A DNA stretch of 64,000 nucleotides. It comes from Sipunculus nudus. Its lineage: Eukaryota > Annelida > Sipuncula > Golfingiida > Sipunculidae. Positions 11,291-24,649 of the stretch are shown piece after piece (within the stretch, counting starts at the first letter, position 1; every line of letters begins with the position of its first letter). The notes beneath the pieces were generated by a model that was not told the DNA's origin, searched no databases, and saw only the letters and a program-made list of their open reading frames with translations. A program made the translations under genes and the position numbers. The stretch is taken from positions 15,676,729 to 15,740,728 of the forward strand of contig CM049314.1 in assembly GCA_026874595.1 (NCBI GenBank), read 5' to 3'.

Positions 11291-13310
11291 TTTATTACTG
11301 GCTATGGCAGCTAAAGTTGTATATTCCTCAGGGGCTGGAAAAAAATGGCTTAAGCATGAGTAGGCCAAACAGACAGAATGAGAAAGTACAAAGCTGTATC
11401 AGATAGAAATTGTCATGACTGAGTACACGTCTATTATATTCTTCTACTTTGATTGTTAAAGGCAAAGATTGCAGTGCACTGGTATCTGTTACACACTCAA
11501 GATGTGATGTAACATGACTAGCCCCAAGGTTGGAGTTATATTGAATTATCTGCTGTTTGCATATGCTTTCTTGTACCACGTAAAACCTGTAACATCGACA
11601 GCTGTCTGAACATTTAAAGCTGAACTGAACATTGGTTTACCTTGTTTAAAACTACCACCACTATGCAGTATGTTCTCACTGAGAGTGTTCAAAGGATACA
11701 TTAAAGAAAAAACATCATGGCATGCCCAGACCACATTAATTAAAATAACACACACACATTAGAACTTCATTCAACTGAAAGTTCAGGGAGAGATTAGTTG
11801 TTTTTTGGGGGGGACTTGATATACACAGTTTGATCATTGTAAAGCAGGGTTAGACCTGCAGAGCACTCGCATCAATCACAAAAAAGAAACATAGCCTACC
11901 TAATGGAAGCGTATATCTGATAAATTATATTAATGTGTGGATAAGAACTCATTGATATGTCTATAGGAGTGCATATTTTTGAAAGATTCTTTTTTGTTTG
12001 GTATTGATTTACCTTAAATGTATTACAAAATTTATTAATTGTATCATCTGGGTATTGGTCACTCTGTATTGGAACTATGAATACAAATGAGTAACTACAC
12101 AAGTGTCAGCCATCTTGCATTAATGCATGATGCTACCAACATAAGGGATTTTATCCAAGTTACCTTTTAGATTTAACAAAGTGTTCATTCTGTGCCTCAA
12201 GGTTTATCTGCTTTATAGTACCATTCTCTCCAGCAGGTGTCAGCACTGCACAGAATAATATAAAAAAAAAATCCAGACTAATCACTGGATCTAGATTATC
12301 TCCAGAGTAAATTACTGTATGGAAAAAAAAAACTATCATTTACTTCCGTTACTGAAAGACAAAAGACAAAACAGATCCAGGTTAATATAATTTGACACAG
12401 AACCTTTCAAATCCATAGTACAAAAGGTTTATCATACAGATTTTGGTATACACAAACAGGAGGAAGTCACTCATCTCATTGCTTTATTATTTTAAGACGT
12501 ATTCCTCCACATGGGTTAAATGGGCCAAAGCTATTGCAAACTGCAACAGGGTGGACTTCATTCCATCAAAGACTAAATATTTGAAGAGGTGTATTCTTTA
12601 ATATAGTAATTATATGTTCCACACAAATCACGTCTCTGATATCTTGATCTTTTAAAATTATTTTAATGATTTATATATATCAAACTGATTTTGAAGTACA
12701 GTAAAATTGACACAGTGACCAAAAATCTGCTATTTTAAATTATTCATTTTGTCTAATGAGTGATATATAACTGAACAAATCTATCATATGAAGATCATAG
12801 TATCTAGAAGATTTTGTTCCAAATATGTAGACAGTTGTTTTACTGGCTAGTTATCATATCATTGGTGCAAGTACGTTATCAATATCATGGCAGTGAGTAA
12901 ATGTTACGAGTAAGTATACTTCCCTGGGGACCACATAAGAACACTGATGATGATTTATCAATGCACTTGGGCATTTGTTTTCTGTTTAACTGTCAACCAA
13001 CAGATATATTCATAATAAGTTACCTCAAATGATTCAGGCCTTGGCTTAAATAAATGAGGACTAAAGGTCCTAAAGCACTTTGTTTTAACAGATTTGGGAG
13101 AGCATGCTTGTTAGACTGGTCTATGTCAAGTTTAGTGTGTTTCTTAAAAGTTTTGCTCGCAGTGTCAGTACTGGTCCCAGTTACAGCTGTAAGTTCTGTA
13201 TCTGGGTGACCCCCCGTACTGAGGTTTAGTATTCCTTCAAGGCTAGTTCTTCTAGTGCTGGTATCATGTATTCAGACCAGACTATCTTGGACAGAATATA
13301 CTAATAAATA
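11291..13310. other. Intergenic sequence, no gene seen
   Basis: AT-rich sequence with only short chance open frames on either strand; none is recognisable. Confidence 0.4.
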
Positions 13311-13315
13311 ACATT

Positions 13316-13500
13316 TTATATATATATATATATGGTTTCTCAGGATTAAACCTCAATCAAAAACTGAGGGGTGAAGGATTAAACCTCAATTAAAAATTGA
13401 AGGATTGAAGGAGTAAACCTCAATTAAAAATTGGATTAAACCTCAATCAAAAACTGAGGGATTGAAGGATTAAACCTCAATTAAAAATTGAAGGATTGAA
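13316..13500 (+). repeat. (TA)n plus ~34-bp tandem repeat
   Basis: A short TATATA run is followed by about five units of GGATTAAACCTCAATYAAAA, then ATTGAAGGATTGAA. Each unit can fold, because CCTCA pairs with TGAGG. Confidence 0.75.
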
Positions 13501-14514
13501 TAAAGTGCTAGATGACATCCACGTTTAAGTTAGGTCCAGCTTAGACCTGTCTGTCCATCAACAAAAATATACAACTGTTATGCAATGGGAAGTCGGATGA
13601 ATGTGTTTAGTTTTACAGCAGCTGATAGATGTGTGTCTAGTCCTTTGTTATTATACTCAGTGATGTCTAACATGACATCACGGATCTCAGGGTAGCTTCA
13701 CTGTATCAAAAACTTTGGTATGTACCAAGGCCTGCTGTGTGTTGCTTGTTCTAACTCACTCATCCTTGTGCCTGTATACACCTGTATACTACTGTATACA
13801 CATGTGCACATCTGTATATACCTGTTCATGCTGAGAGGAGTACTTTATTACTTGATCCTTGGTAGTTTTCATCGTGTCATACTTGTGTGTTTAGACATGG
13901 AGCAGAATAAAAACACAGACCTCCTGACGGTCTTTATTATACCATTCTTGTACAAAGCTTCTTATGGTCCATTTCATAAGGATCAGCTAACAGTTTCTAC
14001 TAAGATCTACTTTCTTTCTTGTGAGAATATAGGGCCTTGGCCAAGAAAAACTTTTGCATTGTTGTGCAAGACCCTGTTTTATCTTCACTGAGAATGCTGT
14101 ATTAGCAACAAGTACTCCAGCCTGAGTCAGGTACTGTCAGTGAGGAACTCAAGGTGGTATTCTAGTCCTTACAACACTAAAAATGAAACTCAGTTCCTGT
14201 GCCGCTGGTCCACTTAGTCTGTTTCACTAACAGCTATACTCTGTTCCCCTGCCACTGGTCCACCTGGTTTGAAGTATTTCATTCAAGCACATTTTTAAAA
14301 AAAATATATATCACTAAATTTGAAGTTTTTGGTATACTGGAATTGAGAAATGTAAAAATGTATACATTACATATGTACCTGCAATTTTACAACGGAATAT
14401 ATAGAGATTGAGTTTTGGCACACATGACATCATTGAGGCCCCACACCAGTTTTCATTCTTGATGAGTGATCAGGTAAAGTTGATTTCCATGGCAGGTCCT
14501 GTCAGATGAACTCT

Positions 14515-14700
14515 CCTGACAGAAGGCTTTCTGACTTTGCTGTGGATTATTGCCATGGTGTGCTGTCTGTCCAAGGAGAAGGCTTTCTGACTCTACTGTG
14601 GATTATTGCCATGATGTGGTATCTTTTCAGAAAGAAGGCTTTCAGGCTCCTCCGTGGGTCATCGCCATTGTGTGTCTATCAGTTGGCTGTCTGTTATCAC
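14515..14700 (+). repeat. ~60-bp tandem repeat, three diverged copies
   Basis: AGAAGGCTTTCTGACT, then GTGGATTATTGCCATG, recurs at about 14521, 14578 and 14635 with increasing divergence. Overlapping short open frames follow from the repeat. Confidence 0.7.
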
Positions 14701-15480
14701 CTTTTCTCAACAATGAATTGACATATTCTGACCAAAATTGTTCACATGTATTTCGGTTTGCCTAGTTTGCAACAAAGGCAACCTGGTAGCACCACCTACA
14801 TTTTTTCTGTTATTTTTTGGAAGTTTGTAAATTTTTTAGCAAAATCATATATCCTGGTCATGATGCATAATCTAACAGAATCCAGCACTGTCAGTCCTTA
14901 AGAATGGTCACACATACAGATGTGACAGAAAAAAAATCAGGCTCCTTCCCATTCCATTATCAGCAGTGGTAGCAGAGATTTTCACTGTTTTGCATGAAAT
15001 TATCTTGATTTCTTTTAAATGTTACGCTCTGAAAATTACTGTCATTAAAGTGATCAAGGCTGTTGCACAGGTACTGTTCATTCATTCAGAAAGGTTTAAG
15101 AATGTGATCATCAAATCTTTTCTGAAGAAAAAATACCCAACCAGTTCAAGAATGTGCATCATCCAACCTAATCTATATACAAATTCCAGTTCCTCTGCAC
15201 TCTTAAGGACACATTTGCAAATTGATTTAATTTTTTTTTTAATTCAGACACATATTGTAACTTTTTTCAAAAGTAGCTTCTCCTGTTTTTACAAATTGTG
15301 TAAAATAATTATTTTTGGTAACAATGGGTCACTTGATGTTGATGGCACACCCACTATTTTATAGAGCCTGTTAGGGTTTTGTCACCTTTCAGTTCACATA
15401 CCTTGAAAAAGAAGTGATTAAAAATGTTCAACCACAGTATACTGGTATCATGTATACCATAACAAGTAAGAGAATATGCA
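14701..15480. other. Intergenic sequence, no gene seen
   Basis: Includes an old GTAGCACCACCTAC fragment related to the dispersed GGTGGYGCCACC elements. No supported coding sequence. Confidence 0.35.
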
Positions 15481-15482
15481 TC

Positions 15483-15587
<105 letters not shown>

Positions 15588-15589
15588 CA

Positions 15590-17215
15590 CCATGTGAAAA
15601 ATAAATTACTTCTTCAGAACAACCATTCTCACAACAGTCTTACAGTCATGGCATATTTTCCTATCCAAATAAAATATTAAATTCCATGGTATTTTCAATA
15701 TACCATATAATAATACTTGTATTTTCTCATGCTGTCATATGCAAAATGCTCACAGGTGAGCATTGGGTCTTTTGACCCTTATTAAGATAACATACAAGAT
15801 GTATGCAAGAGCTTTCATTTGGTTTGTGTTAAAATATATAATTTGTATACAAATTCTCCTCTGTGCCATTGTGTCCCTGTGTGTGTTAATATAACAGGCT
15901 CTAAGTATGATTTATGGTATCATTACATCATGTACCTACAGTCATCAGTGTTTCAGTATATTGAGCACATCTTATTATTTCCCTGGTGATCCGTGGTGCC
16001 ACCATGTGTCTGCCTGAGGAACAAACACTGCCAGGAGCAGTATTAAAATGACTGATGATGTTTCTATCAGTCTAAATTAATAAACATTTTACTTGAAAGT
16101 GTAGGGCATTTATAACATCAAAGTGGTTTTTAGTGGTTCTGTGTTGTGTGGTTCTGCTTATCAGAAACCAGCTGGATGCCGGATGCTGCCCCTGATGATG
16201 GCATTTATAATCAGGTATTAATGTTTTATTATATACAGTTATACCAGACTGGCTCCTCAGTGCCATCTGTTGCTCATCTGGTGAACCATAACACTAAGGT
16301 AGATTTTCTAAGTTTAATACTCTTTCATGTATCCACATCAACAGAAGGAATTAATATGAAACATGTTATTTTTTAATTTGAATTCTGTCGAAGATACTGA
16401 TACTACCATCAATAACACTGTATTTCAAAGCAGCATATGACTGGTGATTGTAAGTATATTAAATGTCACACAAATTCGAGGCCCTGTGATGAATGTGGCT
16501 CGTAGCGCAGCCTTTAATTTCCATTGTACAGGTCATGCTGCATTTGTGTAGGTGTCATTTTATTATCGATGTTGTCGGGCTTCACATTTTTTACTACAAT
16601 GTGCTGTATGAATGAGAAAAAACTTGTTAATTGTACACAAATATTCAAATCATCACTTCTTATGACATTAATGGCACCAGATGACAAACTGTCACTAGTA
16701 TTTAGCAATTTTGAAGGAGGTGTCAGAATTAAAAGATAATATGTAAAAGGAGATATCAAGTGGATGGTATTAGTACTTGAGAGAATCTTATCAAGATTGA
16801 ATGTGTTTCACACGTTTAAACATGAACTTTATGTTGTACTCGGCACAGTTATTGCTGTGTCCTTGAAACCAATACACTTAGGCAGTCATGTGACCTCTTG
16901 TCAGAGGACCCTGTAAGTCACATTACCTCTTCTCAGTCAGTCCAATCAGATCAGTCGTCATGCTAATTTGCATGGCCCCTGTCATCATAAAGGTCACCAT
17001 GATAGTGGGTGGGTTGCTACAGTAACAAGTGGTTAATAAAGTACTGGGACTTGTATCAGTAGCTGTAGCTCCTTCTTTATGTACCAGTTGCTGGTTCAGT
17101 GTTTTCCTGTATGCAAATGTGCTTCTTTTATAAAGATGTCACCAATGTGAACAAGTTTATGGTCATGTCATTTACTAACATGTGTTAATAAATGTAATCA
17201 ATCTCACTTGTTTGT
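15590..17215. other. Intergenic sequence, no gene seen
   Basis: AT-rich; a GTGGTGCCACC motif near 15995. No recognised coding or RNA gene. Confidence 0.35.
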
Positions 17216-17219
17216 TTAC

Positions 17220-17568
17220 TAAGCTCAGCAGACAAAGTCAACTGAGGTGTAGGAACGACGCTTTTTCTGCCCACCGTCTGGCCTTCTGTTAATAAGGCAC
17301 AAAATGTAAATACTGACCCCAGAATTTTCTAAGTAAATATCCAGGGAGGCCAATAAAATATCTCCTGAGAAACCTGAAATTAAATCACTGCAATTAACCT
17401 TTTATCCTCGAGCTATGGGGCTTTCAAGTATCCCTCAGAATAATTCAAATTTGATACAAAACCTCCAATATCTTGATAATTAGTGCATGGATTGCAATGA
17501 ATCTTGCCTTGAATTTTGACAATGGCTAGTTTTGTCAAATTAAAATATTGGTGGTGCCACCTGTTTTT
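17220..17568 (+). mobile_element. Family-A-related 5' fragment
   Basis: Begins AAGCTCAGCAGACAAAGTCA and continues in parallel with 5704-6155. Ends GGTGGTGCCACCTGTTTTT, where a family-B element starts. Confidence 0.5.
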
Positions 17569-18680
17569 AGCGGACCTGTGAGCCAAAATGGCAGGAGCTA
17601 AGTACCGGTATCACGAAATTTATTGTAAAAAAATCAATCTGATTTTGGTTATTTTTTTGCCATCTGCATTTATTTAGATTTTATAGGGAAAAAGCTGAAA
17701 TACCTTTAAAAATCTTCTCTGATACTGTCCAGCCAATGGTTGAATATTTCACAGAAATAATCCCAGAAACCATCCGTCTCAAGTTTGTTCAATGGTCTCA
17801 ATTAGGTGATTTTAGGGCAAGTTACGGGAAGCTGAACTTGAGGTCATTTGGCCAAAAAAGCATTCTAAAATTGCAATCTCAGAAACGGCTGGAGCTATCA
17901 TCACCGAAGTCTATGGAAATATTGGTCACAGAAGTCATATTTGAAATTGAGGTATTGGTGGCGCCACCTGCATTGACCTTTTTTGTATGGGGGTTATAGG
18001 TCTATTTACCCAAAATTTCTAAGGGCCAGCAGTAGCTAGCATCCCCAAATTTCATGCAAAAGTCGGTCACATATGAAATGTTGTGGAATTGAGCTTTTTG
18101 TGGCGCCACCTTCATTAACTTGTATCTTATAGGGAAAAAGCAAAAAAAAAAAAAACTTTGAAAAATCTTCTCTGAAATCATTCAGCCAAATTGTTCAATA
18201 TTTCACAGAAATCATCCAAGAGATGAGCTCTCTCATGTTTATTCAAATTGTTTGGGTTTGATCAATTTTGGCCACGTTTCAGGAATTTGAACTTAGTCAT
18301 TTGGCCAAGTAAGCATACTAACATAACAATCTCAGAAAAAAACAGGAGCTAACATCAGCAAGTTTTGAGCAAATGTTGGTTACATGACTCGTATTAGAAA
18401 TTAAGGTTTTCGTGGTGCCACCTACATTGAATTTTTTTTACGGGCAAAAACCTTGTAATTTTAGCCAGTTTCAGCTTAAAAAATGTTTTATGATGAAACT
18501 CAAGCTGGTTGAATTGTTTAATTTTTCATAAGAATAATCCTAGGGTAGGGTTCTAAATCACATAAAGTGTAGATTGTGTTCACTGATTTTTGGTAGAGTC
18601 ACAGAAAGCTGAAGTGGTCTTGTGGCCATTTGTAAGCCTATTTCAAACTCAGGGCTGTAAAAGTCTTCTTCTGCAAAACT
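17569..18680 (+). mobile_element. Family-B element, 5' terminus and body
   Basis: Starts AGCGGACCTGTGAGCC after T5. The body carries repeated GTGGYGCCACC motifs (17949, 18103, 18413) and matches 20458-21100 and, inverted, 29110-29420. The 3' terminus is not identified. Confidence 0.55.
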
Positions 18681-20450
18681 GTTGTTTAAACTTCTGTATC
18701 ATTGCACAAAAATTGTTCTTAGGAGGCCTTTGTTCAAGTTAACTGAAATGACTTTTGGCAGAATTATTGGACTTATCAGAGGACTGCATCTTTTATTATT
18801 CTAAACATTTTGTTAAAAAAAAGTTCTATGTATATGTCAGCTTGAAAGAAATATATTGAAGCCAAAGTCTGTCAGTATGTGTAAATAGATTTACCAACAG
18901 GCCAAGATTGTGTCTGTATCTATAAATAGCATTGCAGACTGCCAACTATTTCAGATTTGGCAACAGGCCAAAGGTCAGTATGGACCTATTTATAGCTTTG
19001 GCAGACTGCAAACTGTATCGGATTATGCAACAGGTCAAGAGCTCACTCAGTGAAACCAGATAAAGATCAAAAGTTCACTCAGTGCAACTAGGTGCAGGTC
19101 AAGAGTTCACTCAGTGCAGTAGCTGAAGCTATCCATTTGTTCCGGTTCACTCTGGGCAACATGCCTTTCTCACCTAAGCCTGGACAGCCCAGTGCACCTT
19201 TATCAAGGGAAGTTTAATGTACTGACCTGATATTTTGTCCTGTCCATTCATCTTTGATGGCATTCTCATCATTATGTTTGGGCCAAGGCTTAATCCAGCC
19301 CCTCTTCAGTCACCTGTATGTTGACCTTGTTGACCTTTCATCAGATTATGCATGCTTGAGCAAAGCATACACTGGGGCAGCCAGGCAGCCAATGCCCAGC
19401 CACAGTTGATCCAACTCATCTAGTAGTTGTTTTGAAAAACAACATAACAATAAACAATAAATTAATAATTTTGTATTGTTTTTTTAACAAATTTAAGAAA
19501 AATTAATAGAAAAGGAATTTGTTAGTTGATGAGTAACAGAAAATTAACTTGCAGTTACTGATGATGTAAGGATCTTGTATGGATGGATAGAATGTCAATG
19601 TCAATGTTATTCCAAATAACACCATGTAGTCACCTATGGTATTTTTCAGTGAAATTTTAATGATAAAAAAATAAATCATATTATTTATAACTTATCATTA
19701 GGGATCATATGAAGGAAATTAATGATAGACAAAGATGCAGTTGATAATATTAATCTAGATCCCTACTGTGTCTAGTGTGTAGATTGATGTGAAAGTAGTC
19801 CAAAGTGAATATATTACATTTATTTTTTTAATATAAATAAAAGCCATAAAACCAGGTACTTATGATCATTATTTAAATTTGTGAATTTTGTATATTCTGG
19901 ATTCTCAACATCATTGTTTGGCTAAAACTGAATAAATACTAGACATGGTGCGAATGCTTTGCAAATGTATTTAATACGAATATGAATATGTACTGCATTA
20001 AAAAATGTTATTGCATAAGAATAGGAATTCAGGTAAAAATGAAAGTATTTGAATACCAGTACAGATACTTTCAAAATGTATTCATGACTGCATTCATGAA
20101 TATATTCTATAATATTTTTTTAATAATCATTTCAGTTCTATTTTATTTTAAAAATTCATATGATTTTCTTATTATTTTTTTAAATAAAAATTATATTGGC
20201 ACAATATTTGTTATTAAATTTTAATAAATAGTTAAACTCTTTTATTATATGTGCTGCTTATAAGTTATATGGCCAAGTCACAATCTGTGTGACAATAGCA
20301 CTCCATTTGTTTATAAAATAAATCAAATCAATCCTCTTCCCTGTCTCCAAAGATACTATCAAAATCATACATAAGCCAAACACCAACAACTCATAATAAA
20401 GCTTATGTTTATTACCACACAAAACAAGCATGTGCCTCTTTCCCAAATCA
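18681..20450. other. Intergenic sequence with a short tandem repeat at ~19027-19125
   Basis: Three ~36-bp copies of GGTCAAGAGYTCACTCAGTG lie near 19035-19120. The remainder is AT-rich with no gene seen. Confidence 0.4.
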
Positions 20451-21241
20451 TATTTTTAGCGAACCTGTGAGCTTATGTGATGGCGCAGCGTCGTCCGTCC
20501 GTTGTCCGCCGTCCAGGGCTGGCTTTCCGCCGTCCATGGCTGTTAGTCAGAAACTGTCGGAGCTAACAGCTCCAAATTACATGTAAGAATTCGTCACATG
20601 TGAAACTTGGTGCCATGGAGCTTATTATTAGGTATCTGCATTAATTTAGATTTTATAGAGAAAAAGCTTAAAAACCTTTAAAAATCTTCTTCTCTGAAAT
20701 TGTCCAGCCAAATTGTCCAATATTTCACAGAAATTATCTCTGGAACAATCTCTCTCAAGTTTGTACGAATGATTCCAGTTCGGAGATTTTTGGCCGAGTT
20801 ACAGGAGGTTGAACTTAGTCATCTGTCCAAAAGAGCACACTAAAATTAAAATCTCAGAAACGGCTAGAGCTATAATGACCAAATTTTATACCAATGTTTG
20901 CCACTTATGCCATATCTGATTTTGAGGTATTAGTGGTGCCACCTACATTGATGTGTTTTTTACAAGCGAAAATGTAATTTTAAACTCTTCTAGCTTATAC
21001 ACTGATTTATGATGAAACTGTTCAGCTGATTGGTTTTAACTTTACAAGAATTATTCTATGGTAGGGTTCTGCCAGTTTTATAAGAATAGATTGGGTAAAT
21101 ACAGTTTTAAAAAAGCATTGTAGCCAATTGAAAAAGGCTTTCTGTATTTGAAAACAGATTTGACTTCATGCAGCCAAGTTAAGAGGTCACTCAGTACAAA
21201 CAGGTGGGGTCCAGACATCACCATAGCAACTGACCTGGCTC

Positions 21242-21263
21242 GGGGGGGGGGGGGGGGGGGGGG
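21242..21263. repeat. Poly-G run
   Basis: About 22 consecutive G inside the family-B element; may be length-variable or an assembly weak point. Confidence 0.95.
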
Positions 21264-21579
21264 TGTCTAGACGTCTGGATACAATGTTTAGATGCAGAAT
21301 TCCCAGATTATTGGAACTATATCTTTCAACTGTTTGAAAAAACTTGGTTTGCATTTTAAGCAAATCGGGTTTATCATCAGGTCACATGTGAACTGCTGCG
21401 CCTTCATTTTTGGTTGACCTCTGACCTTTCCTTGCTGCCCAGTGTCCATTTGTGCGTCTGTTTCCACACATAAACCCACATATCTCGGGAACCGTTTGAC
21501 CGATCAGGCTAAAAATTTTGCACAAATGTAGCCCTTTGATAGCTTTATAACATACACTAAAAATGTTGGCGCCACCTGC

Positions 21580-22835
21580 AACAATTTTTGCACAGCGTCC
21601 ATCTGTTCATCTTCCTTGGGATAATATTACTCATATCTCAGCAATGGTTTGACTTATCCACCTGAAATTTTGCAGTTTTATACATCCTGGACAGCTTTCT
21701 CGATTTTATGACATGTGGCGCCACCTACATTCACATTTACTCTGCAGACATCCAAGCTCATATCTTGGGGACCGATTGGGCCAAAATTTTACGTGTGTAT
21801 AGGTCTTACATAGCTCTTCATCATAGGCAAAACTGGTGGTGCCACCTGCAACCACTTATGCACAGCGTCCATCTGTTCATCTGCCTTTGGATAAAATCAC
21901 TCATATCTCAGCAGTGGTTTGACTTATCCACCTGAAATTTTGCAGGTTTATACATCCTGGACAGCTTTCTCGATTTATGACAGGTGGCGCCACCTACATT
22001 CACATTTGCACTGCAGACATCCAAGCTCATATCTCGTGAACCATTTGACTGATGGGGCAAAAAGTTTGCACGTGTATAGATCTCACATAGCTCTTCATCA
22101 TAGGCAAAACTGGTGGTGCCACCTGCAACCACTTATGCACAGCGTCCATCTGTTCATCTGCCTTCGGATAAAATCGCTCATATCTCAGCAGTGGTTTGAA
22201 TTATCCACCTGAAATTTTGCAGGTTTATACATCATGGACAGGTTTCTCGATTTTATGACAGGTGGCGCCACCTACATTCACATTTACTCTGCAGACATCC
22301 AAGCTCATATCTCGGGAACCGTTTGACCGATAAGGCCAAAATTTTGCATGTGTATAGATTTCACATAGCTCTTCATCATAGGCAAAACTGGTGGTGCCAC
22401 CTGCAACCATTTATGCACAGCATCCATCTGTTCATCTGGCTTAGGTTAAAATCACTCATATCTCAGCAGTGGTTTGACTTATCCACCTGAAATTTTGCAG
22501 GTATTTTACATCCTTGACAGCCTTCTCGATTTTATGACAGGTGTCGCCACCTAAATTCACATTTACTCTGCAGGCATCCAAGCTCATATCTCGGGAACCG
22601 TTTGACCGATTAGGCCAAAATTTTGCATGTGTATAGATCTCACATAGCTCTTGGAGCCATCTGCAACCACTTATGCACAGCATCCATCTTTTGATCTGCC
22701 TTGGGATAAAATCACTCATATCTCGGCAGTGGTTTGACTTATCCACCTGAAATTTTGCAGGTTTATACATCCTGGACAATTTTCTCGATTTTATGACAGG
22801 TGGCACCACCTACATTCACGTTTAAGCTGCAGACA
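21580..22835 (+). repeat. ~277-bp tandem repeat inside the family-B element
   Basis: TATGCACAGCGTCCATCTGT recurs, after an initial CACAGCGTCC near 21591, at about 21861, 22138, 22416 and 22676. Each unit contains CAGGTGGCGCCACCTACATT and CTGGTGGTGCCACCTGC. Confidence 0.88.
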
Positions 22836-23139
22836 TCCATGCTAATATGCAACACACCACGCTCTATTCCCCTTGCCACTTAATCCATGCCTCACTTCAC
22901 CCGTCCCACTCTGATTTCTGCGGATACACATAGTGGCTTGTCGACTACCCATATTCTGGTTTTAAAATGTCCTAGTCTGAAACTTGCAGGTCAGAAACGT
23001 CCATTTTGCTGAAATCATAATGACTAAGGTAGATATGCAGGACTTAGGAGGATCAATATTAAATTTTAAAAATAAACCTCCATTCATACTCCTAAACTTT
23101 GCACAGGTTCGCATTAGGCCTGTAGGCCTTGTTTATTAT

Positions 23140-24630
23140 ATTTAACAGATGAGCGCCGTGACCCATGGGTCCCTTGTTTTTTCAAATTTTTTTTCTCTAT
23201 TTTTGAGACCTTCAAAAATGTGGTTGTCTGTTTACATGGCACAAATCGTAACCATTGCACCTAGAATCTTACAACTTGACATTAAGTTCTCTGATACCTA
23301 TATCGTCCAAGCTAAGCATCGGTTGAATGGGGATAAAACCTACATAATTTGGCATTCAGATGATAAAATTTTTTTGTGAATGTCTACTTAGTCAGCTGAG
23401 CGTCATGACCCATTGGTCACTTGTTTTAAGTTTTTGAGACCGTCAAATGATCGCAGTCATGTTAGTTTCTTTGCTGTTGTTTCATGTAGTGTCCGAAACC
23501 TGGCGTGTTTATTGATCTTCAGCAGGTGTGCTGTAGTAATCATCCTGTACATCTTTCTTTTATTCTGGCAGTTCATCCGTCTTTCTACAAATTTGTTTCC
23601 AGATGATAACTTCAGTTTTGATTGACATACTAGTATATGGTTTTCATACTTGACGTATATATGGCCCACCACTAAGCAAGAACCTTACTGATTTTTAGGT
23701 CATGAGGTCAAGGTCACATATAACCCCCTTGTTTCAAAAGATTGTGGGTGCATTTTAAGCAAAACCTTTCATCCTAAACCTTCCATCTTGTGCTTAAAGC
23801 TGAAGTGCCTACAGAGGAAGAATCTAATTGTATCTGCCAAAATAGTTTTATATACTATGTTTTCACGCGGGTTCTGCCTCCTCCCCGTTTGTTTCCAGAG
23901 AACTCCTATAAGACCCTTGCACCAATCTTTCGGAAACCCAAGCATAATGATTCGCTCACATGTGAACTGGTGCATACCTAAGACTGATGATGCCACTTGC
24001 AATCTTTTTCATGCAGTTTGAATCTGGGTGTCTTTGTGATAACAATCCATATCTCAGGAGTGAATCAATGTATTGCCTACTATTGGGCTCAAATTGTGCA
24101 ACTCTATAGATCATGGATCCCTCTATCTTGTACTTGAGACTAGTGGCACCATCTACTATCATTTTTGCATGGGATCCATGCATTTGCCATCTGTTTGTCT
24201 TGGTGATTGGTTCAATGTATTGGGCTGAAATTCTGCGTGTGCATATTTCTTTGATACCTCTATCAGGTACTTTGGACTGATGGTGTCATTTGTATGGCAT
24301 ACATCCATGTGTTTGCTTAGGGTGAAAATCACTAATCTCAGGAGTGGTTCAATGTATTGGTTTGAAATTTAGCATGTCCATCCATCTAGGAGATTTCTGG
24401 TAGAAAAGCATTCATCCCCAACCTTTCATCTTAGATTTATGGATCACCTCAAAATAGGGGAAGAACCGTATTGATTTAGGCATCACAAGGTAAAAGGTCG
24501 AGGTCACAGGACCTTTCCGATTTATATCCAGACCAGGCTTACAGTTTAATACATCAGATGTAGGTATGCGTCCGTTGCTTGGGATGCTCCACTCATATAT
24601 CTTTCTGCACAACTAGCACAGATTCAAACC
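23140..24630. other. Mosaic of element 3' ends and bodies, no gene seen
   Basis: Family-A 3' ends (GAGCGCCGTGACCCATGGGT at ~23152; CAGCTGAGCGTCATGACCCA at ~23394) are each followed by a T-rich continuation and repeat body. AGGTCAAGGTCAC occurs near 23706. Short open frames are not gene-like. Confidence 0.45.
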
Positions 24631-24649
24631 TTAACATCTTTTTCAGTTG

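Larger units (their letters stand above)
20458..23131 (+). mobile_element. Family-B non-autonomous element, complete-looking
   Basis: 5' end TTTTTAGCGAACCTGTGAGC; 3' end CACAGGTTCGCATT, palindromic AGGCCTGTAGGCCT (23116-23129), then TGTTTA. GCGAACCTGTG and CACAGGTTCGC are subterminal inverted repeats placed asymmetrically, as in family A. The interior holds ~277-bp tandem repeats. No transposase or Rep-helicase frame is visible, so any transposition depended on another element. Confidence 0.65.
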
